From: Humulus lupulus
Lineage: Eukaryota; Streptophyta; Magnoliopsida; Rosales; Cannabaceae
Reading direction: 5' to 3'
Assembly: GCF_963169125.1 (NCBI RefSeq)
Contig: NC_084797.1
Coordinates: forward strand, 87,327,868 to 87,391,867
Length of the DNA: 64,000 nucleotides
Under the pieces are notes generated by a model, which worked only from the letters and a program-made list of their open reading frames with translations, was not told where the DNA came from and did not search any database. Numbering within the stretch: the first letter of the stretch is position 1; each line of letters starts with the position of its first letter. Of this stretch, positions 43,901 to 54,647 are shown piece after piece. A program made the position numbers and the translations under genes.

Positions 43901-45490
43901 GAATGTGAATGAATACTTGTTGGTGAAGCCGTCATGCTGCACCCGCCGATCAAATTGCCAAGGCCTTCCTAGAAGGAGGTGTCCAGCTTGCATGGGAACC
44001 ACATCACACAACACCTCATCTTCATACTCGCCAATTCGAAATGAGACTAGCACCTGTTTTGTAACCCTCACTTCACCACTATCATTCAGCCATTGCAATT
44101 TGTATGGAAAAGGATGCCTAAGCGTTGTAAGCCCCAGCTTGGCAACCATGGAAGCACTAGCAACATTAGTACAACTACCTCCATCAATAATGACACTACA
44201 TACCTTGTCTCTCACATGACAACGAGTGTGAAAGATGTTCTCTCGCTGCACCTCTTCTTCCTCTTCTTTTGCTTGCAAATTCAGGACTCGCCTTGTGACT
44301 AGTGCAAGCATCTCACCAGATTCTGGTCCATACTCATTGTCAGAAGCATCTTCCAAAGGTGGCATGTCAGCAAGATCATCTTCATCTTCAGAATCTATCT
44401 CTCCACTTTCTCGAATCACCATGACTCTCTTGTTTGGACACTGGCTAGCTATGTGTCCTCGCCCCTGACATTTGAAACACCTTATCTCACTAGAATGAGA
44501 CTTAGTAGGAGTTGTTTTACCTTGAGGTGGTGTGGCTGTGGTGGCTGGTTTTGGTGTAGATGATGAAGTGGGTTGGTCTTCTTTCTTTGGATAGTTCGAC
44601 CTCCAAGGTGTTGTACTTGGATTGTGTGGGCTCGGTCTTGACCTCGAACTTGAACTACCCTTCTTGAGCTGCCTCTCCACTTTGATTGCCATATGAACCA
44701 AATCCTCCAATTCCACATAATGGTGTAGCTCGATTGGGTCAGCAATCTCTCGGTTCAACCCATTCAAAAACCTTGCCATGGTTGCCTCCCGATCCTCTTC
44801 AACATTGGCTCTAATCATAGCCATCTCCATCTCCTTGTAATACTCATCAACACTCTTGGAACCTTGACGAAGGCCCTGCAACTTAAGGTATAGATCTCGA
44901 TAATAATGAGGTGGTACAAACCGTCGCCTCATCACCCTCTTCATTGCCTCCCATGTGTCAATAGGACGATCTCCACTCCGCCTCCTGTTGATGCACAACT
45001 GATCCCACCAAACAATAGCATAATTAGTAAACTCAATGGCAGCAAGTTTTACCTTCTTCATGTCGGAGTAGTTGTGACAATCAAAAACTAACTCCATCTT
45101 CTTTTCCCACTCAAGGTATGCCTCAGGATCGCTCTTCCCCTGAAATGCTGGAATTCTCATCTTTATATTTCCTAAATAATCATCTACCTGGTTCCTAGCT
45201 TCTCTATCCCGACCATACCTCCTATGGTTACCCGTCGACATCCTATCAAACTCATCATCAGAAACTAACCCTTCCAAATCCCCTTCATTCTCATCCTCCC
45301 TTTGGTACATCCTATTCCTCCGTGGCCTCCGTTGTGTTCCCTCTTCTACCCTATCCAACCTCTCATGTATCTGCTCACACTCCGCCCTCATCATCCTTCG
45401 CATCTCCCCGATTAATGCTTGCATTTGTAGATTCGGAACCTCAGGTGGCGGATTATCATTGCTTGCATCTTTCTCTGGATTTTGTGACAT
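40784..45490 (-). CDS. Family A gag-pol polyprotein with LTR-encoded tail; RT YFND
   Basis: 1568 codons from ATG 45490 (MSQNPEKD). Same domain order and numbering as 33324-37853, with the regular GDGPFQV motif. The ORF passes through the polypurine tract without a stop (..[13 protein letters not shown]) and ends about 60 residues inside the LTR with LVLLIKVD; this tail is basic and then acidic ([12 protein letters not shown].., KQEETV). Codon 825 (43018-43016) is AAT, so the RT catalytic box reads Y-F-N-D: the first of the two metal-binding Asp residues is Asn. RT with this change is expected to be inactive, although the frame is fully open. Other differences from the plus copy are about a dozen scattered substitutions. 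Gag, protease, RNase H and integrase motifs are unchanged. Confidence 0.95.
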   Translation of the reverse strand: MSQNPEKDASNDNPPPEVPNLQMQALIGEMRRMMRAECEQIHERLDRVEEGTQRRPRRNRMYQREDENEGDLEGLVSDDEFDRMSTGNHRRYGRDREARNQVDDYLGNIKMRIPAFQGKSDPEAYLEWEKKMELVFDCHNYSDMKKVKLAAIEFTNYAIVWWDQLCINRRRSGDRPIDTWEAMKRVMRRRFVPPHYYRDLYLKLQGLRQGSKSVDEYYKEMEMAMIRANVEEDREATMARFLNGLNREIADPIELHHYVELEDLVHMAIKVERQLKKGSSSSRSRPSPHNPSTTPWRSNYPKKEDQPTSSSTPKPATTATPPQGKTTPTKSHSSEIRCFKCQGRGHIASQCPNKRVMVIRESGEIDSEDEDDLADMPPLEDASDNEYGPESGEMLALVTRRVLNLQAKEEEEEVQRENIFHTRCHVRDKVCSVIIDGGSCTNVASASMVAKLGLTTLRHPFPYKLQWLNDSGEVRVTKQVLVSFRIGEYEDEVLCDVVPMQAGHLLLGRPWQFDRRVQHDGFTNKYSFTFRQRTITLAPLTPKQVYEDQVRLQKLSDKKKMSEHKESEKMNESKEKERQREKSVESSERKQNNFYAKKSEVKRALCTKQPMILLMYKEALLNTNQLDSSLPSVVVSILQEFEDVFPEKVPHGLPPVRGIEHQIDFVPGASIPNRPAYRSNPDETKELQRQIEELMEKGHVRESMSPCAVPVILVPKKDGTWRMCVDCRAINNITVKYRHPIPRLDDMLDELHGSCVFSKIDLKSGYHQIRMKEGDEWKTAFKTKHGLYEWLVMPFGLTNAPSTFMRLMNHVLRAFIGKFVVVYFNDILIYSKNLHDHVLHLHSVLDVLRKQSLYANLSKCTFCTDKLVFLGFVVSATGIQVDEEKIKAIQEWPTPTTIGNVRSFHGLASFYRRFVKNFSTIAAPLTEVIKKNVIFKWGEAQEEAFQLLKYKLTHAPLLALPNFSNTFEVECDASGIGIGAVLMQDGRPLAYFSEKLSGAALNYPTYDKELYALVRALETWQHYLWPKEFVIRTDHESLKHLKGQHKLNKRHARWVEFIETFPYVIRYKQGKENVVADALSRRYALISTLDAKLLGFEHIKELYFADHDFGEIYGVCEKSAEGKFYRHEGFLFREHRLCVPNCSLRDLLVRESHGGGLMGHFGVAKTLAMLQEHFFWPHMKRDVERICGRCVTCRQAKSRVQPNGLYTPLPIPSSPWVDISMDFVLGLPRSKRGRDSIFVVVDRFSKMAHFIPCHKTDDASNVADLFFREIVRLHGMPRTIVSDRDAKFLSYFWKTLWGKLGTKLLFSTTCHPQTDGQTEVVNRTLSTLLRAIISKNIKTWEDCLPHVEFAYNRSMHSATKFSPFEIVYGFNPLTPLDLSPLPVSEHLNLDGEKKAEFVKKIHERARLNIERRTEQYIKQANKGRHKQVFEPGDWVWLHMRKERFPTQRRSKLLPRGDGPFQVLERINDNAYRLDLPGEYNVSATFNVSDLSPFDAGDDLRSNLSKEGGNDEDTKTQVSSQVPVGPVTRARAKRFKEELNSLVHKVLKQEETVVNIEGEQRLVLLIKVD

Positions 45491-46899
45491 GATAGAGAAT
45501 CTGCAAAACAATAAGGTTAGACAATTATAGAAAGGACCTCGCTGCACTCCCTCACGTGTTTCGCTCAAATAGTATTTTCACTCAAATCCCCTCGTGTTTC
45601 ACTCAAAAAAAAATGTCACTCAAGTCCACTCGTGTTTCACTCAACTTTGATGGCTTTTACCCTCAAATAAGCTCACACCTCTGCCTTTTTCCACTCGTAT
45701 TCTTCTTTAAGTTCTTTCAAAACTAATCCAACTGTAATATGGAGTATTCAAGCAGCGAATCCAACCAAACAAACCAAACGAACGTCGACGAAAACTGGTG
45801 AAAATGACGAAAAAAATGATGATTTTTGGAACACTTGTGTGGGGTTTTGGCAAAAGGGACTCTAGACTATGGGGAACAAGAATAGAACAAAAAATTTTAA
45901 GAAGGGTTTCCAGACTTTTTTTTTTATTTTTTTTTATTTTTTTTTTTAGGTTTGGATCCCTTTGAATTTTTCTTCTTCTTTCTTTCTGTCTTTCTATTTT
46001 TTTTTTCTCAAATGCAGATACAAGGAACAATTCAAAAACAAAATGAATCGGTTTTTCACAAGAGAAACAATTGAGACTCAAAAAGAAAAGAGAAATAATG
46101 CAGATTCGGATTTCACAAAAAGAAAAGAGACAACCCAACCCACTTTCGGATTTAACAATAAGAATAAGTGAAACTCAATCCCAACTCAGATTTCACCATA
46201 AGAACAAGATAAAACCCAATCTCAATTCAGATTTCACTACAAGAACAAGAGAAAACTCAATCCTAATTCAGATTTCACAATAAGAACAAGGGAACTCAAT
46301 CTCAATTTGGATTGCACAATAAGAACAAGAAAAAAAAACTCAATCCCAATTCAGATTTCACAATAAGAACAAGAGAAATCTCAAACCCAATTTCAGAGTT
46401 TACAATAAGAACAAGAGAAACCCAAGGTAAAATTCGGATTTCAAAAGCAAAGCAAGAGAAACTCAATGAAAATTCGGATTTCAGAATAAGAACTAGAGAA
46501 AACTAATGCAAAGTCAGATTCCACAAGTAGAACAAGATAAAACTCAAAGCCCTAATTCACGTTAAGAACCCTAATTCATGATTTCAGAAATGAAAAGAAA
46601 ACAAAATAGGGGATTACAAAGGAATTGAAACTTTGTGTAGACTAGTTTCAGATTTCAAGGGATTTCACAAAGAAATAATGGGAACTAGGAAATAAGAACA
46701 CGATTTGAACAAAGAAACAATCTGGAATAAAGAGATTAACTATAATGGTTTCAGATTTTTAGAAGTAAGAAAATCAAGAACACGAATAGATAGATTTTTT
46801 TTTTTTTTTCAAGAAATCCTAATATAATAACACGAACTGAATAGAAAAAAAATGAAAAAGGATAGGCCAAACCGGATGATCCTAATCTCTGATACCAAC
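45491..46899 (-). other. 5' leader of the minus-strand full-length element
   Basis: About 1.4 kb non-coding. Degenerate 40-bp units at about 46070-46560, a T/A-rich tract at 45919-45948, and the predicted intron at 45501-45660 with the same donor, branch and acceptor words as the plus copy. Relative to the plus copy it has an extra ~40 bp (45570-45612) repeating the ACTCGTGTTTCACTCAA motif. Confidence 0.7.
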
Positions 46900-47578
46900 T
46901 GATACGAACCACGCCAACAAGTGTGACGAAACCCGACACCAAATATGGAACAGCCACCAAGAACACACGAGATTGGAATGGAACCGCGACCCAATGCTTA
47001 GCCAAGCACGAACCTTGGTATGAGGAGGACGCCACAGACGGGGATGGAATCCGTTTGATAAGTCAGGATGAACGCCACAAGGAATCTCCTTGATAAGTTC
47101 AAAAGTTTCTTTAAGAACTCAAGAAGAAATAAACTCACAATTTCATTCAACATAATCTGATTTTTCACATTGTTTTGGCAGTCCTTATAAGGACGAAAAT
47201 TACATGAAAACAAGACCCTTGGTCTTCCTAATGAAACCGAAAAATAAAAGACAAGCCTTTTGTCTTCCTCATGAAAACCGAAAATTAAAGACAAAAGGAC
47301 TATTGGACTCACACAAGTCAAATGTTTGACTTATCACAAATTAAACAAAGACTAAAAAACGTGACTAAAAATAAAAAGACTCATTAAGCTCCTAAACTCA
47401 GTCAACTTTGATGAGTAAGACAAGTCTTTGTTCTCCTTCAATGTTGACCACGGTCTCCTCTTGTTTTAGGACTTTGTGGACTAGGCTGTTAAGTTCTTCC
47501 TTGAATCTCTTGGCTCGTGCCCTCGTCACTGGACCAACTGGAACTTGACTTGATACTTGGGTCTTGGTGTCCTCATCA
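46900..47578 (-). repeat. 5' LTR of the minus-strand full-length element
   Basis: 679 bp, almost identical to 40286-40964; differences seen by eye include GAGGAC/GAAGAC and ACAGACGGGG/ACAAACGAGG. It is followed by ATTCT (47579-47583), which pairs with 30845-30849. Confidence 0.95.
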
Positions 47579-49371
47579 ATTCTGCTTTATATGGCTTTAG
47601 TGGAAGTTGTAGAAAGACTCAGAAGCTAAAGGAAAAGAAAAGAAGAAGGAACGAAGGAAAGAAAAACAGAACACTTGGAGCTATCACTTTCTCTCTCTAG
47701 GTTGGGTCATCTCTTCACCATTTCTAGAGGAATTTGAAGCTGTAAATTCTGAGGGAGTCACAGCTGGACTTTGGAACCTTGATCCTTGAAGAAGTTATAG
47801 AGGGTTAGCTGGGATTAACCATCAAGTTAAGGTAAGGCTTAAAGAGTTTAGTCTGAGTTTTTCTGGTTCTGATGAGTTGTGTTTGAATTGAGTTTTGGAT
47901 GGGAATTCTAGGCAGTTAAGCTTGAAGAATTGAGGAGCTAAAGGCTGGAGGGATACTAAGGGTAACTCAAGATCAAATTCCTTATTTGAGGTAAGAAATT
48001 CTGAGCTAGAACTCTTGAATTTCTGGGCTGTTCTAGTATTCTGGCTGAGTTCTTGAGTCTTGGAGTCAAATCTTGTTTTCTTTGTTGAAAGGTGCATGTG
48101 GCTAAGTTTTGGGTTGTTGGGCCATTTGGGATGAGGTGTAGTGATTGTTAATCTTGCTTTGAGGTATAGATGAGGTTTGGAAGGGTTCCAAGGGGTTTTG
48201 GTTCATGAAAATCGAAGAAGGAAAAAATAGGGTGTTGCTGGTATGTGACTAGCGCTAGGCTTGGGCATCTGGCAGCCTAAAGGCTCTGTTTGTAGAGTTG
48301 TAGCGCCCACTTTAGGGCGCTGTAGCGCTACCCTATTCCCAAAAAGGGATTTTTGGGTTATTTCTTAGGGTTTTTGCCCGGGGGCTCGGGGTTTGATTCC
48401 ACCACCCCGTTTGGTGGAATTAGGGCTCGGGATTGGTCCCGAGGCTAGGTTTTGGATTTGAGGTTTGGTGATGATTCTAATCTATGGCTGTGACTAGGTG
48501 TACGCTAGGGCTCAGATGGGATCGTGCTTGAGGATGAAATTGAACAAAGCTAGTGAAATCTCAAGGTAAGAAAACTGCACCTGGTTATGTGATTGTGTTG
48601 GGACTAAGTGCTCCCTATATCTGTATAATGTCATAGATGGCATTATACCATGGGACATGTGATAAATGACATAAGAGTGCCGTAATCAATATTTGCGAGC
48701 AGGGCGTGGCTCGGCCACTGGTAGCCGAGGATAACTTAATATTCACTGAGCTCAGTTTAAGCGGGCAGGAGTCAGTGGGATAAACAGAGGGTGTGGCCTA
48801 AGGGCGTTAACCCTGATTATCATATGTGATTTGATTATTGATAAGGAGTGATGTACTTAGTATGTTGAATACTTGATTAATGTGATTATCTGAAATGTTG
48901 AATATATGAGTATACTGTATGAGTTATCTGGTTGTATGATTATGCTCTGTTATTGGGTTTTCTTGCTGGGCCTCGGCTCACGGGTGCTACGTGGTGCAGG
49001 TAAAGGCAAGAGAAAAGTGGACCAGTCCTGAGTTGGAGAGCTTTGAGGCGGAATGTACATAGTCAGCTGATCGCCCGCCACGGCCGAGGAGTGATAGAGT
49101 ATGGGGAGAACCTAAATGTCTATTTTGCCCTTAGAGTGGCTAGTAGCTGTGCTTTTGTTCTAAATTTTATAAACTGTCTTTTAACTTTACTACGTTTGGG
49201 ATCCCATGTAAAAATGTTTAGTATAATAAATGAAACTTTTGAGACCGAAATCTTTTAACCCTAGTACAACTTGATTTATTATAACACGTTTCCAACTAAA
49301 TGACTTGATTATCAAGTCTTGCACATTTGTAAACACACAGTGTGACGGTCTTGGCTATCCAGGGTGTTACA
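47579..49371 (+). repeat. Right part of the plus-oriented C1 LTR
   Basis: Continues the LTR interrupted at 30849. Removing the block joins ..GGTTATATTCT to GCTTTATATGG, which aligns with the corresponding stretch of other C LTRs. A TATA-like TTTATATGG lies at 47585. The cassette at 48250-48335 uses the GCGCTA motif (TAGCGCTAGG, TGTAGCGCTACCC), so the subtype is C1. It ends ..CTATCCAGGGTGTTACA at 49371, inserted in a C protease gene. No ORF. Confidence 0.8.
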
Positions 49372-50223
49372 CACGGGGTCCGCATACCGTTCCCACGAAG
49401 ACAAAAGGATCCTCGCCCTCAGGCTCAAAATCCACCATCTTCTTCCTGGAGTCAATAGTAGCCCCATACCTGACCAGCCAATCCATTCCTAAGATCATAT
49501 CAAAGTCCTCCATGTCTAACTCAATTAGATCTACCGAAAGCTCCCTACTATCAACCATCACAGGCAATGCCCTGAACCACCTCCTAGAAACTACCAGTTC
49601 CCCAGTAGGCAATAAAGTCCCAAACCCCGCAGTCCAATACTCACTAGGTCTACACAATCTATCAATCACTTTACTAGAAAGAAAGGAATGTGTAGCACCA
49701 AAGTCAATCAATACAGTAAAAGGAAAGCCAATGCTAGAAAGCTGACCTGTCACTACCGAGGGACTAGCCTCGGCCTCTGCCTGTGTCAAGGTGAACACTC
49801 GAGCTGGAGTCAAGCTGTCCACCTTTCCTGCTCCCCCTTCTTCACTGTTGGGCAGTCCTTCTTGAGGTGCCCCACCGTTCCCCACACATAGCAAGCCTTG
49901 GCCCGACATTTGCCCTGATGGCGTCTTCTACATCTCGGGCACTCTGGATAACTCCGCCATGCTTCACCGCCGCCCTGACGGCCACCCTGACCACCCCGAC
50001 CCCTCCTATCAGGACCAGCAGCGATCGAAGTGTCAGGAGTCTTTCTCTTGAAATCACTGGGGCCTTCGCCCCTTCCTAACCTAGAATAAGGAGGCACCAC
50101 TCTGCGGCCCTCCCACCTTACTGCACTTTCCCTCCAGATCTTATTCTCCGCTTCCTCAGCGGTAAGAGCCTTCTCCACAGCCTGGGCATAAGTTGTCCCC
50201 CCAGGAACTGTCGTATTCCTCAC
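49372..50223 (-). pseudogene. Family C protease and Gag zinc-knuckle region, frameshifted
   Basis: Minus-strand fragment of a chromovirus polyprotein. The Gag end (49810-50223) has a Gly/Arg-rich linker and a Cys-rich segment ending CYVWGTVGHLKKDCP: the second Cys of the CCHC knuckle is Trp. A frameshift near 49830 then leads to the retropepsin region (49372-49830): VLIDFGATHSFLSSKVI, where the usual D-S-G is D-F-G, followed by LGMDWLVRYGATIDSRKKMVDF, typical of Ty3 proteases. It is cut at 49371 by the C1 LTR. Non-functional. Confidence 0.85.
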
Positions 50224-50915
50224 ATCTTAGGTTATCATAACACTAAGCCCTCTGATAAATCTGTCCTACCTAGCTGCATCTGTAGGTACAAGGTCTGGTG
50301 CAAATTTCGCAAGTCTATCAAATTTTAGGGCATACTCAATAACTGTCATGTTGCCCTGCACCAAACCCGCAAACTCATTAACTTTTGCTGCCCTGATGGC
50401 AACATTATAGTATTTTTTGCTGAACAAGTCTTTAAATCCTTCCCAACACAAAGCAGTGACGTCCCTGGTCTGTGATGCCACTTCCCACCAAATGCAGGCA
50501 TCCTCTCTCTACATATATGTGGCACAGGCCACTCTATCATGCCCCTCTATCCTCATAAAATCCAGAATAGTAGTAATCATAGTCAGCCATTGCTCGGCCT
50601 TCAATGGGTCTGGTCCACCCTCAAAGATTGGGGGTTGTTGCTTCCTAAACCACTCATATAATGGCTCCCACAAGTTCCCAACCTCTCCTGGCTATACAAC
50701 TGATACCACTGCAGGTGGTACAATAGGGGCAGCACTCCCTGATGGATCCTACTGTCGCAGCAGACGAATCTATTCATCTTGGCTCTGTAACCGCGCTTGC
50801 ATATCTGCCATATGTTGCTGCCAGTTCTCAGGGACTGGCGGAGGAATCTGGCCCTGGTCATCAACCCCGGTCTGGACCTAGTGTCGGCTAGTCGCGTAGA
50901 TTTTCTTGGATGCAT
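50224..50915 (-). pseudogene. Family C Gag, decayed
   Basis: Upstream part of the same gene. The retrotransposon Gag domain is recognisable in pieces (EGGPDPLKAEQW, IEGHDRVACATYM, WWEVASQTRDVTALCWEGF, FSKKYYNVAIRAAKVNEF). The start is probably the ATG at 50915 (MHPRKSTRLADTRS), by comparison with MRPRKSTRLAGTRS at 54219. Several stops, for example near 50505 and 50695. Functionless. Confidence 0.8.
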
Positions 50916-51544
50916 AGTTAACCAAGTCAATCTGCAATCAACGACTCGGCAATCAGACCATGATGGCAGGGTAAAAGCTTCCCCAACATCCACCAAAGGA
51001 ACATAACCAATCACAAACAATCAAGATATAGGCATTTATCCACATGCACTGGCATTGCTGATAAGCTTGTCCCAACATCACCACACAACAACTAAGATAT
51101 AAAAATTCATCCATACACAATATGTAGACAATCATTCAAATACCCATTTACATACACGGCGATGCTAATAAACATGCCCCAATATTTTCACACAGCAGTC
51201 AAGGGCCAGGCCCTATCAGTATCTCATGCTCCCTATTAATCCAGTAAATAACAACATTCATAATTCATTCCAGGCGTACAAGCATATAAGCACATATACA
51301 CATTACCAAACCTTGAATCGAGCTTGTCTCTAGCATCGAATGTACATGTCCACCCAATCTTCAGGACCCCTTAAACCTAGGACGCTCTGATACCTAATTC
51401 ATTCCAGCCATACAAGCATATAAGCACATATACACATTACCAAACCCTGAATCGAGCTTGTGTCTAGCAGCGAATGTACATGTCCAGCCGGTCTTCAGGA
51501 ACCCTTAAACCTAGGACGCTCTGATTGGATAGCCAAGACCGCTA
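50916..51544 (-). other. Family C leader with ~138-bp duplication and LTR deletion scar
   Basis: Non-coding leader. The last ~138 bp (ending GACGCTCTGAT, the primer site) occur twice, at about 51257-51392 and 51398-51530. The second copy is followed by only ~24 bp of LTR start (TGGATAGCCAAGACCGCTACA) and then jumps into Gag of another copy. It looks like two C elements fused with almost the whole LTR between them deleted. Confidence 0.7.
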
Positions 51545-51921
51545 CATTGTAATTTCTGGCTGAACAGATCCTTGAATCCATCCCAGCTCAAAGTAGTGAC
51601 GTCCCCGGTCTGTGATGCCACTTCCCACCAGATGCGGGCATCCTCTCTCAACATATATGTGGCACAGGCCACTCTATCATATCCCTCTATCCTCATGAAG
51701 TCCAGCATAGTAGTAATCATAGTCATCCACTGTTCAGCCTTCAGTGGATTAGGTCCTCCCACAAAAGTTGGGGGGTGCTGCTTCCAAAACCGCTCATACA
51801 ATGGCTCCCACTTGTTCCCAACTTCTACTAGCTGTATAACTGGTGCCACTACAGGTGGCACAATAGGTGCAGCACTCCCCGTTGGAGCCTGCTATCGTAG
51901 AAGACGAATCTGTTCATCTTG
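51545..51921 (-). pseudogene. Gag fragment of a second family C element
   Basis: Open Gag reading of about 105 residues (VEVGNKWEPLYERFWKQHPPTF, GPNPLKAEQWMTMITTMLDF, REDARIWWEVASQTGDVTTLSWDGF), less decayed than 50224-50915. It breaks at 51544 and is interrupted at 51921 by a solo C1 LTR. The N-terminus continues at 54085. Confidence 0.85.
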
Positions 51922-54079
51922 TGTAATGCCCTGTGTAACCAAGACCGTTACACTGTATGTTTAAAATAGTGCAAGACTTGCTAATCAAGTCATTTACACA
52001 AAATGTGAATCTAACGTCATCAATGGATTAGGAATAAAAGATTTTGGTCATAAACAGGTTATTTTATTAAAAATAACAGTTTAGTGCATGGAATCTCAAA
52101 ATAGGGTTTAGATGACATATTTACAAAAATTCTAGAAGTTATAAACAACTCAGGCCATTCTAATGGCAAAATACACATTTTAGGTTTCCGTCCCTGTACA
52201 ATCCCTCGACCGTGGCAGCCGAGCAGCTGACAATGAATGTGATGAGGACATCAAGACTAACGATCCAATTCAAGTTCCAGTTGGTCCGGTGACGAGGGCG
52301 CGAGCTAGGAGATTCAAAGAAGAGCTTAACAACTTAGTCCGAAGAATTCTACAACAGGAAGAGGTCGAGTTCACTACTGAGGGTGAACAAAGGCTTGTGC
52401 TGCTCATCAAAGTTGATTCAGTTTAGGAGCTTGATTAAGATTTGGCTTCTTTGTAACCTTACTTTAATTAGTTGTTATAGTTTGAACTATATTTTCATGT
52501 TTTATTAGAGTCCTTGTTGGAGTCAAAGACATGTATTTTTTGGGCTTTTTCATTAAGGGTATTTTAGGGTTTTTATATGTCTAAAACCCTCTTTGTAATT
52601 TTTGGCTATATTAGGGCTTGTGGACGGTTTGGAAGGCAGATAGCTTTTTTGTTAATGAAAAATTGTCCCATGTCAAAATACCATCTCATAGTCCCTTTAT
52701 GTTCACATGGCTTATCACAATCACATAATCGGGTGCAGTTTTCTTACCCCTTGTTCGAGCGAGAAACACATTACGAACGACCCTTGAGAACGATCGATCC
52801 TTTGATCCCTTAGCGGTCACCTAGTCATAACCAAATATGGAATTCAATTAATGAAAACTTCAATAAAAGGGGCTTAACCTAAACCTCACTCTCGGGACAC
52901 CGAATTGTACCCAAACGGTGAGTAGATTCGATCCCGAGCCCTAAGGATTGAAACCCCGAGCCAAAAAACCTTTAAAACACCTAAAATGAGCATCTGAGAA
53001 ACACAAGGTATCGCTACAGCGCTACCACCCTAGTGCCCCAGCGCTACAACCAGGGGCATTTTGCCCTGGCTAGCGCTATAGCGCTACCCTCTGGGCACTA
53101 TAGCGCTAGGATCAGGCAGACATGGCCCTGGTTCTTCTTCCTTCGAATCCTCCATTTCCAACCTGATTCAAAAGCTTCCAAACACCATTTAAACCCCCAA
53201 TTGAACCCAAATACCATTTATACTAGTCCTAGGTATCATAACCTACCCAAGCTTTGCCAAAAGCCCCATTGAATTCTCTACTTTCAAACCTGAAATCTCA
53301 ACTGAACAAAATAAGAAAACAGAGCAGAAAACTAGATCCTCATGGTGGAGCTCAGTATGAACCCCTCTTCCATGGTGGAGCAATACCCTAAATCCTCAAA
53401 ACTTGATTCCCTATTCCTCAAAAGAAGCTTCAAAATCCAAAGAAAAATGGAAGGGAGATGATGTACGGGAGAAGAGATGAAGTGCTCTGTTTTGCTTCCT
53501 ATTTTCTATAGCCTTTCTTGATTCATATACATCCTTAAGGTAAAAAGACCTAAATGCCCTCAAGTTTAATTAAAATCCTTAATAGCCACCAAGGCAAATC
53601 GTCCTTTCGCACCTATCTCATTAACCATAATTAACACCCTCCAATTCCCGTTATTCTCAAAATTCTCGAATACCAATAATTGATATCCTGTTACCCCTTA
53701 ACTCCCGGCAACACTCTAATCACCAAATTACCCCGGGACTCACCTCGAGCCCCGAACTTAATCCCGTTATGACCAAACCGCTAACTTATACCCAAAGGTC
53801 GTCTCATGCCGAACAGCTCGAACAAATCCACATTATAATGTGGCCTCAACAATAGCTTACCAATATGCACATAAATATACAATTACGCCCTCAATGGGCC
53901 AAATAACCAAAATGTCGTCATAACAACATATATACCCATATGCATGCATTTATCATCATATAATAATATGATCCACATAATCATGCATATAATCATATAA
54001 TGGCACAATAAATCAATTATGGCTCTCCTGGCCTCCTAATCGAGGTCCTAAACCTCATTAGGAAATTTGGGTCGTTACA
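51922..54079 (-). mobile_element. Solo LTR of family C, subtype C1, TSD TCTTG
   Basis: From TGTAATGCCCTGTGTAACC to GGGTCGTTACA, 2158 bp, flanked by TCTTG at 51917-51921 and 54080-54084. It contains an A LTR fragment at 52240-52666 that replaces a few hundred bases of LTR. The GCGCTA cassette is at 53011-53116, with TAGCGCTATAGCGCTA at its centre and the inverted repeat CCAGGGGCATTTTGCCCTGG beside it. Confidence 0.93.
52240..52666 (+). repeat. Family A LTR fragment (divergent subfamily) in the C1 LTR
   Basis: Starts TGATGAGGACATCAAG and follows the LTR at 1788 through the tail-coding part (..TRARARRFKEEL) and CCCTCTTTGTAATTTTTGGC to GTTAATGAAAAATTG. It stops there; the remaining ~200 bp and the terminus are missing, together with neighbouring C1 sequence. 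Confidence 0.82.
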
Positions 54080-54219
54080 TCTTGGCTCTGTAATCGCGCT
54101 TGCATCTCTGCCATAATCTGCTGCCAGTTCTCAGGGACTGGCAGAGGAATCTGGCCCTGCTCATCACCTCCAGTCCCAGACCTAGTGCCGGCTAGTCGCG
54201 TAGATTTCCTTGGACGCAT
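54080..54219 (-). pseudogene. N-terminal Gag of the second family C element
   Basis: ATG at 54219 (MRPRKSTRLAGTRSGTG), then ENWQQIMAEMQARLQSQ, open up to the TSD copy TCTTG where the C1 LTR inserted. It continues at 51921. The very basic N-terminus matches the usual start of chromovirus Gag. Confidence 0.8.
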
Positions 54220-54647
54220 AACTATCCAACTTAATCTGCAATCAACAACTTGGCAATTAGACCATGATGACAGGGTAAAAGCTTTTCCAAAATCCACCAA
54301 TCGAACATAATCAATCACAAACAATCAAAATATAGGAATTCATCCATACATTCACCCATATGAACATAATATGTAGTCAATCATTCAGATATTCATTTAC
54401 ATGCACAGCAATGCTAATAACAATGCCTCAATATTATCACACAACAGTCAAGGGCCAGACCCTATCAGTATCTCATGCTTCCTACTAATCCAACAGATAA
54501 CAACATTCATAATTCTTTCCAAGCACACAAGCATATAAGCACATATACACATTACCAAACCCTGAACCGAGCTTGTCTCTAGGAGTGAATGTACTTGTCC
54601 AGCCGGTCTTCAGGAACCCTTAAACCTAGGATGCTCTGATACCAAGT
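54220..54647 (-). other. Leader and primer site of the second family C element
   Basis: Non-coding leader. The primer site complementary to initiator Met tRNA (GCTCTGATACCA on the plus strand) is at about 54633-54644, three bases from the LTR. The last ~138 bp match the duplicated leader at 51257-51530. Confidence 0.75.

Larger units (their letters stand above)
40286..47578 (-). mobile_element. Full-length family A element, minus strand
   Basis: 7293 bp: 3' LTR (40286-40964), polypurine tract (40965-40979), polyprotein ORF, leader, primer site (about 46886-46898, one base off) and 5' LTR (46900-47578). The two LTRs have equal length and differ at only a few positions, so the insertion looks young. 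The flanks are GTTTT (left) and ATTCT (right): not a TSD. ATTCT instead matches the sequence left of the LTR fragment at 30850. RT carries YFND in place of YFDD, so its own reverse transcription is probably lost. Confidence 0.95.
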
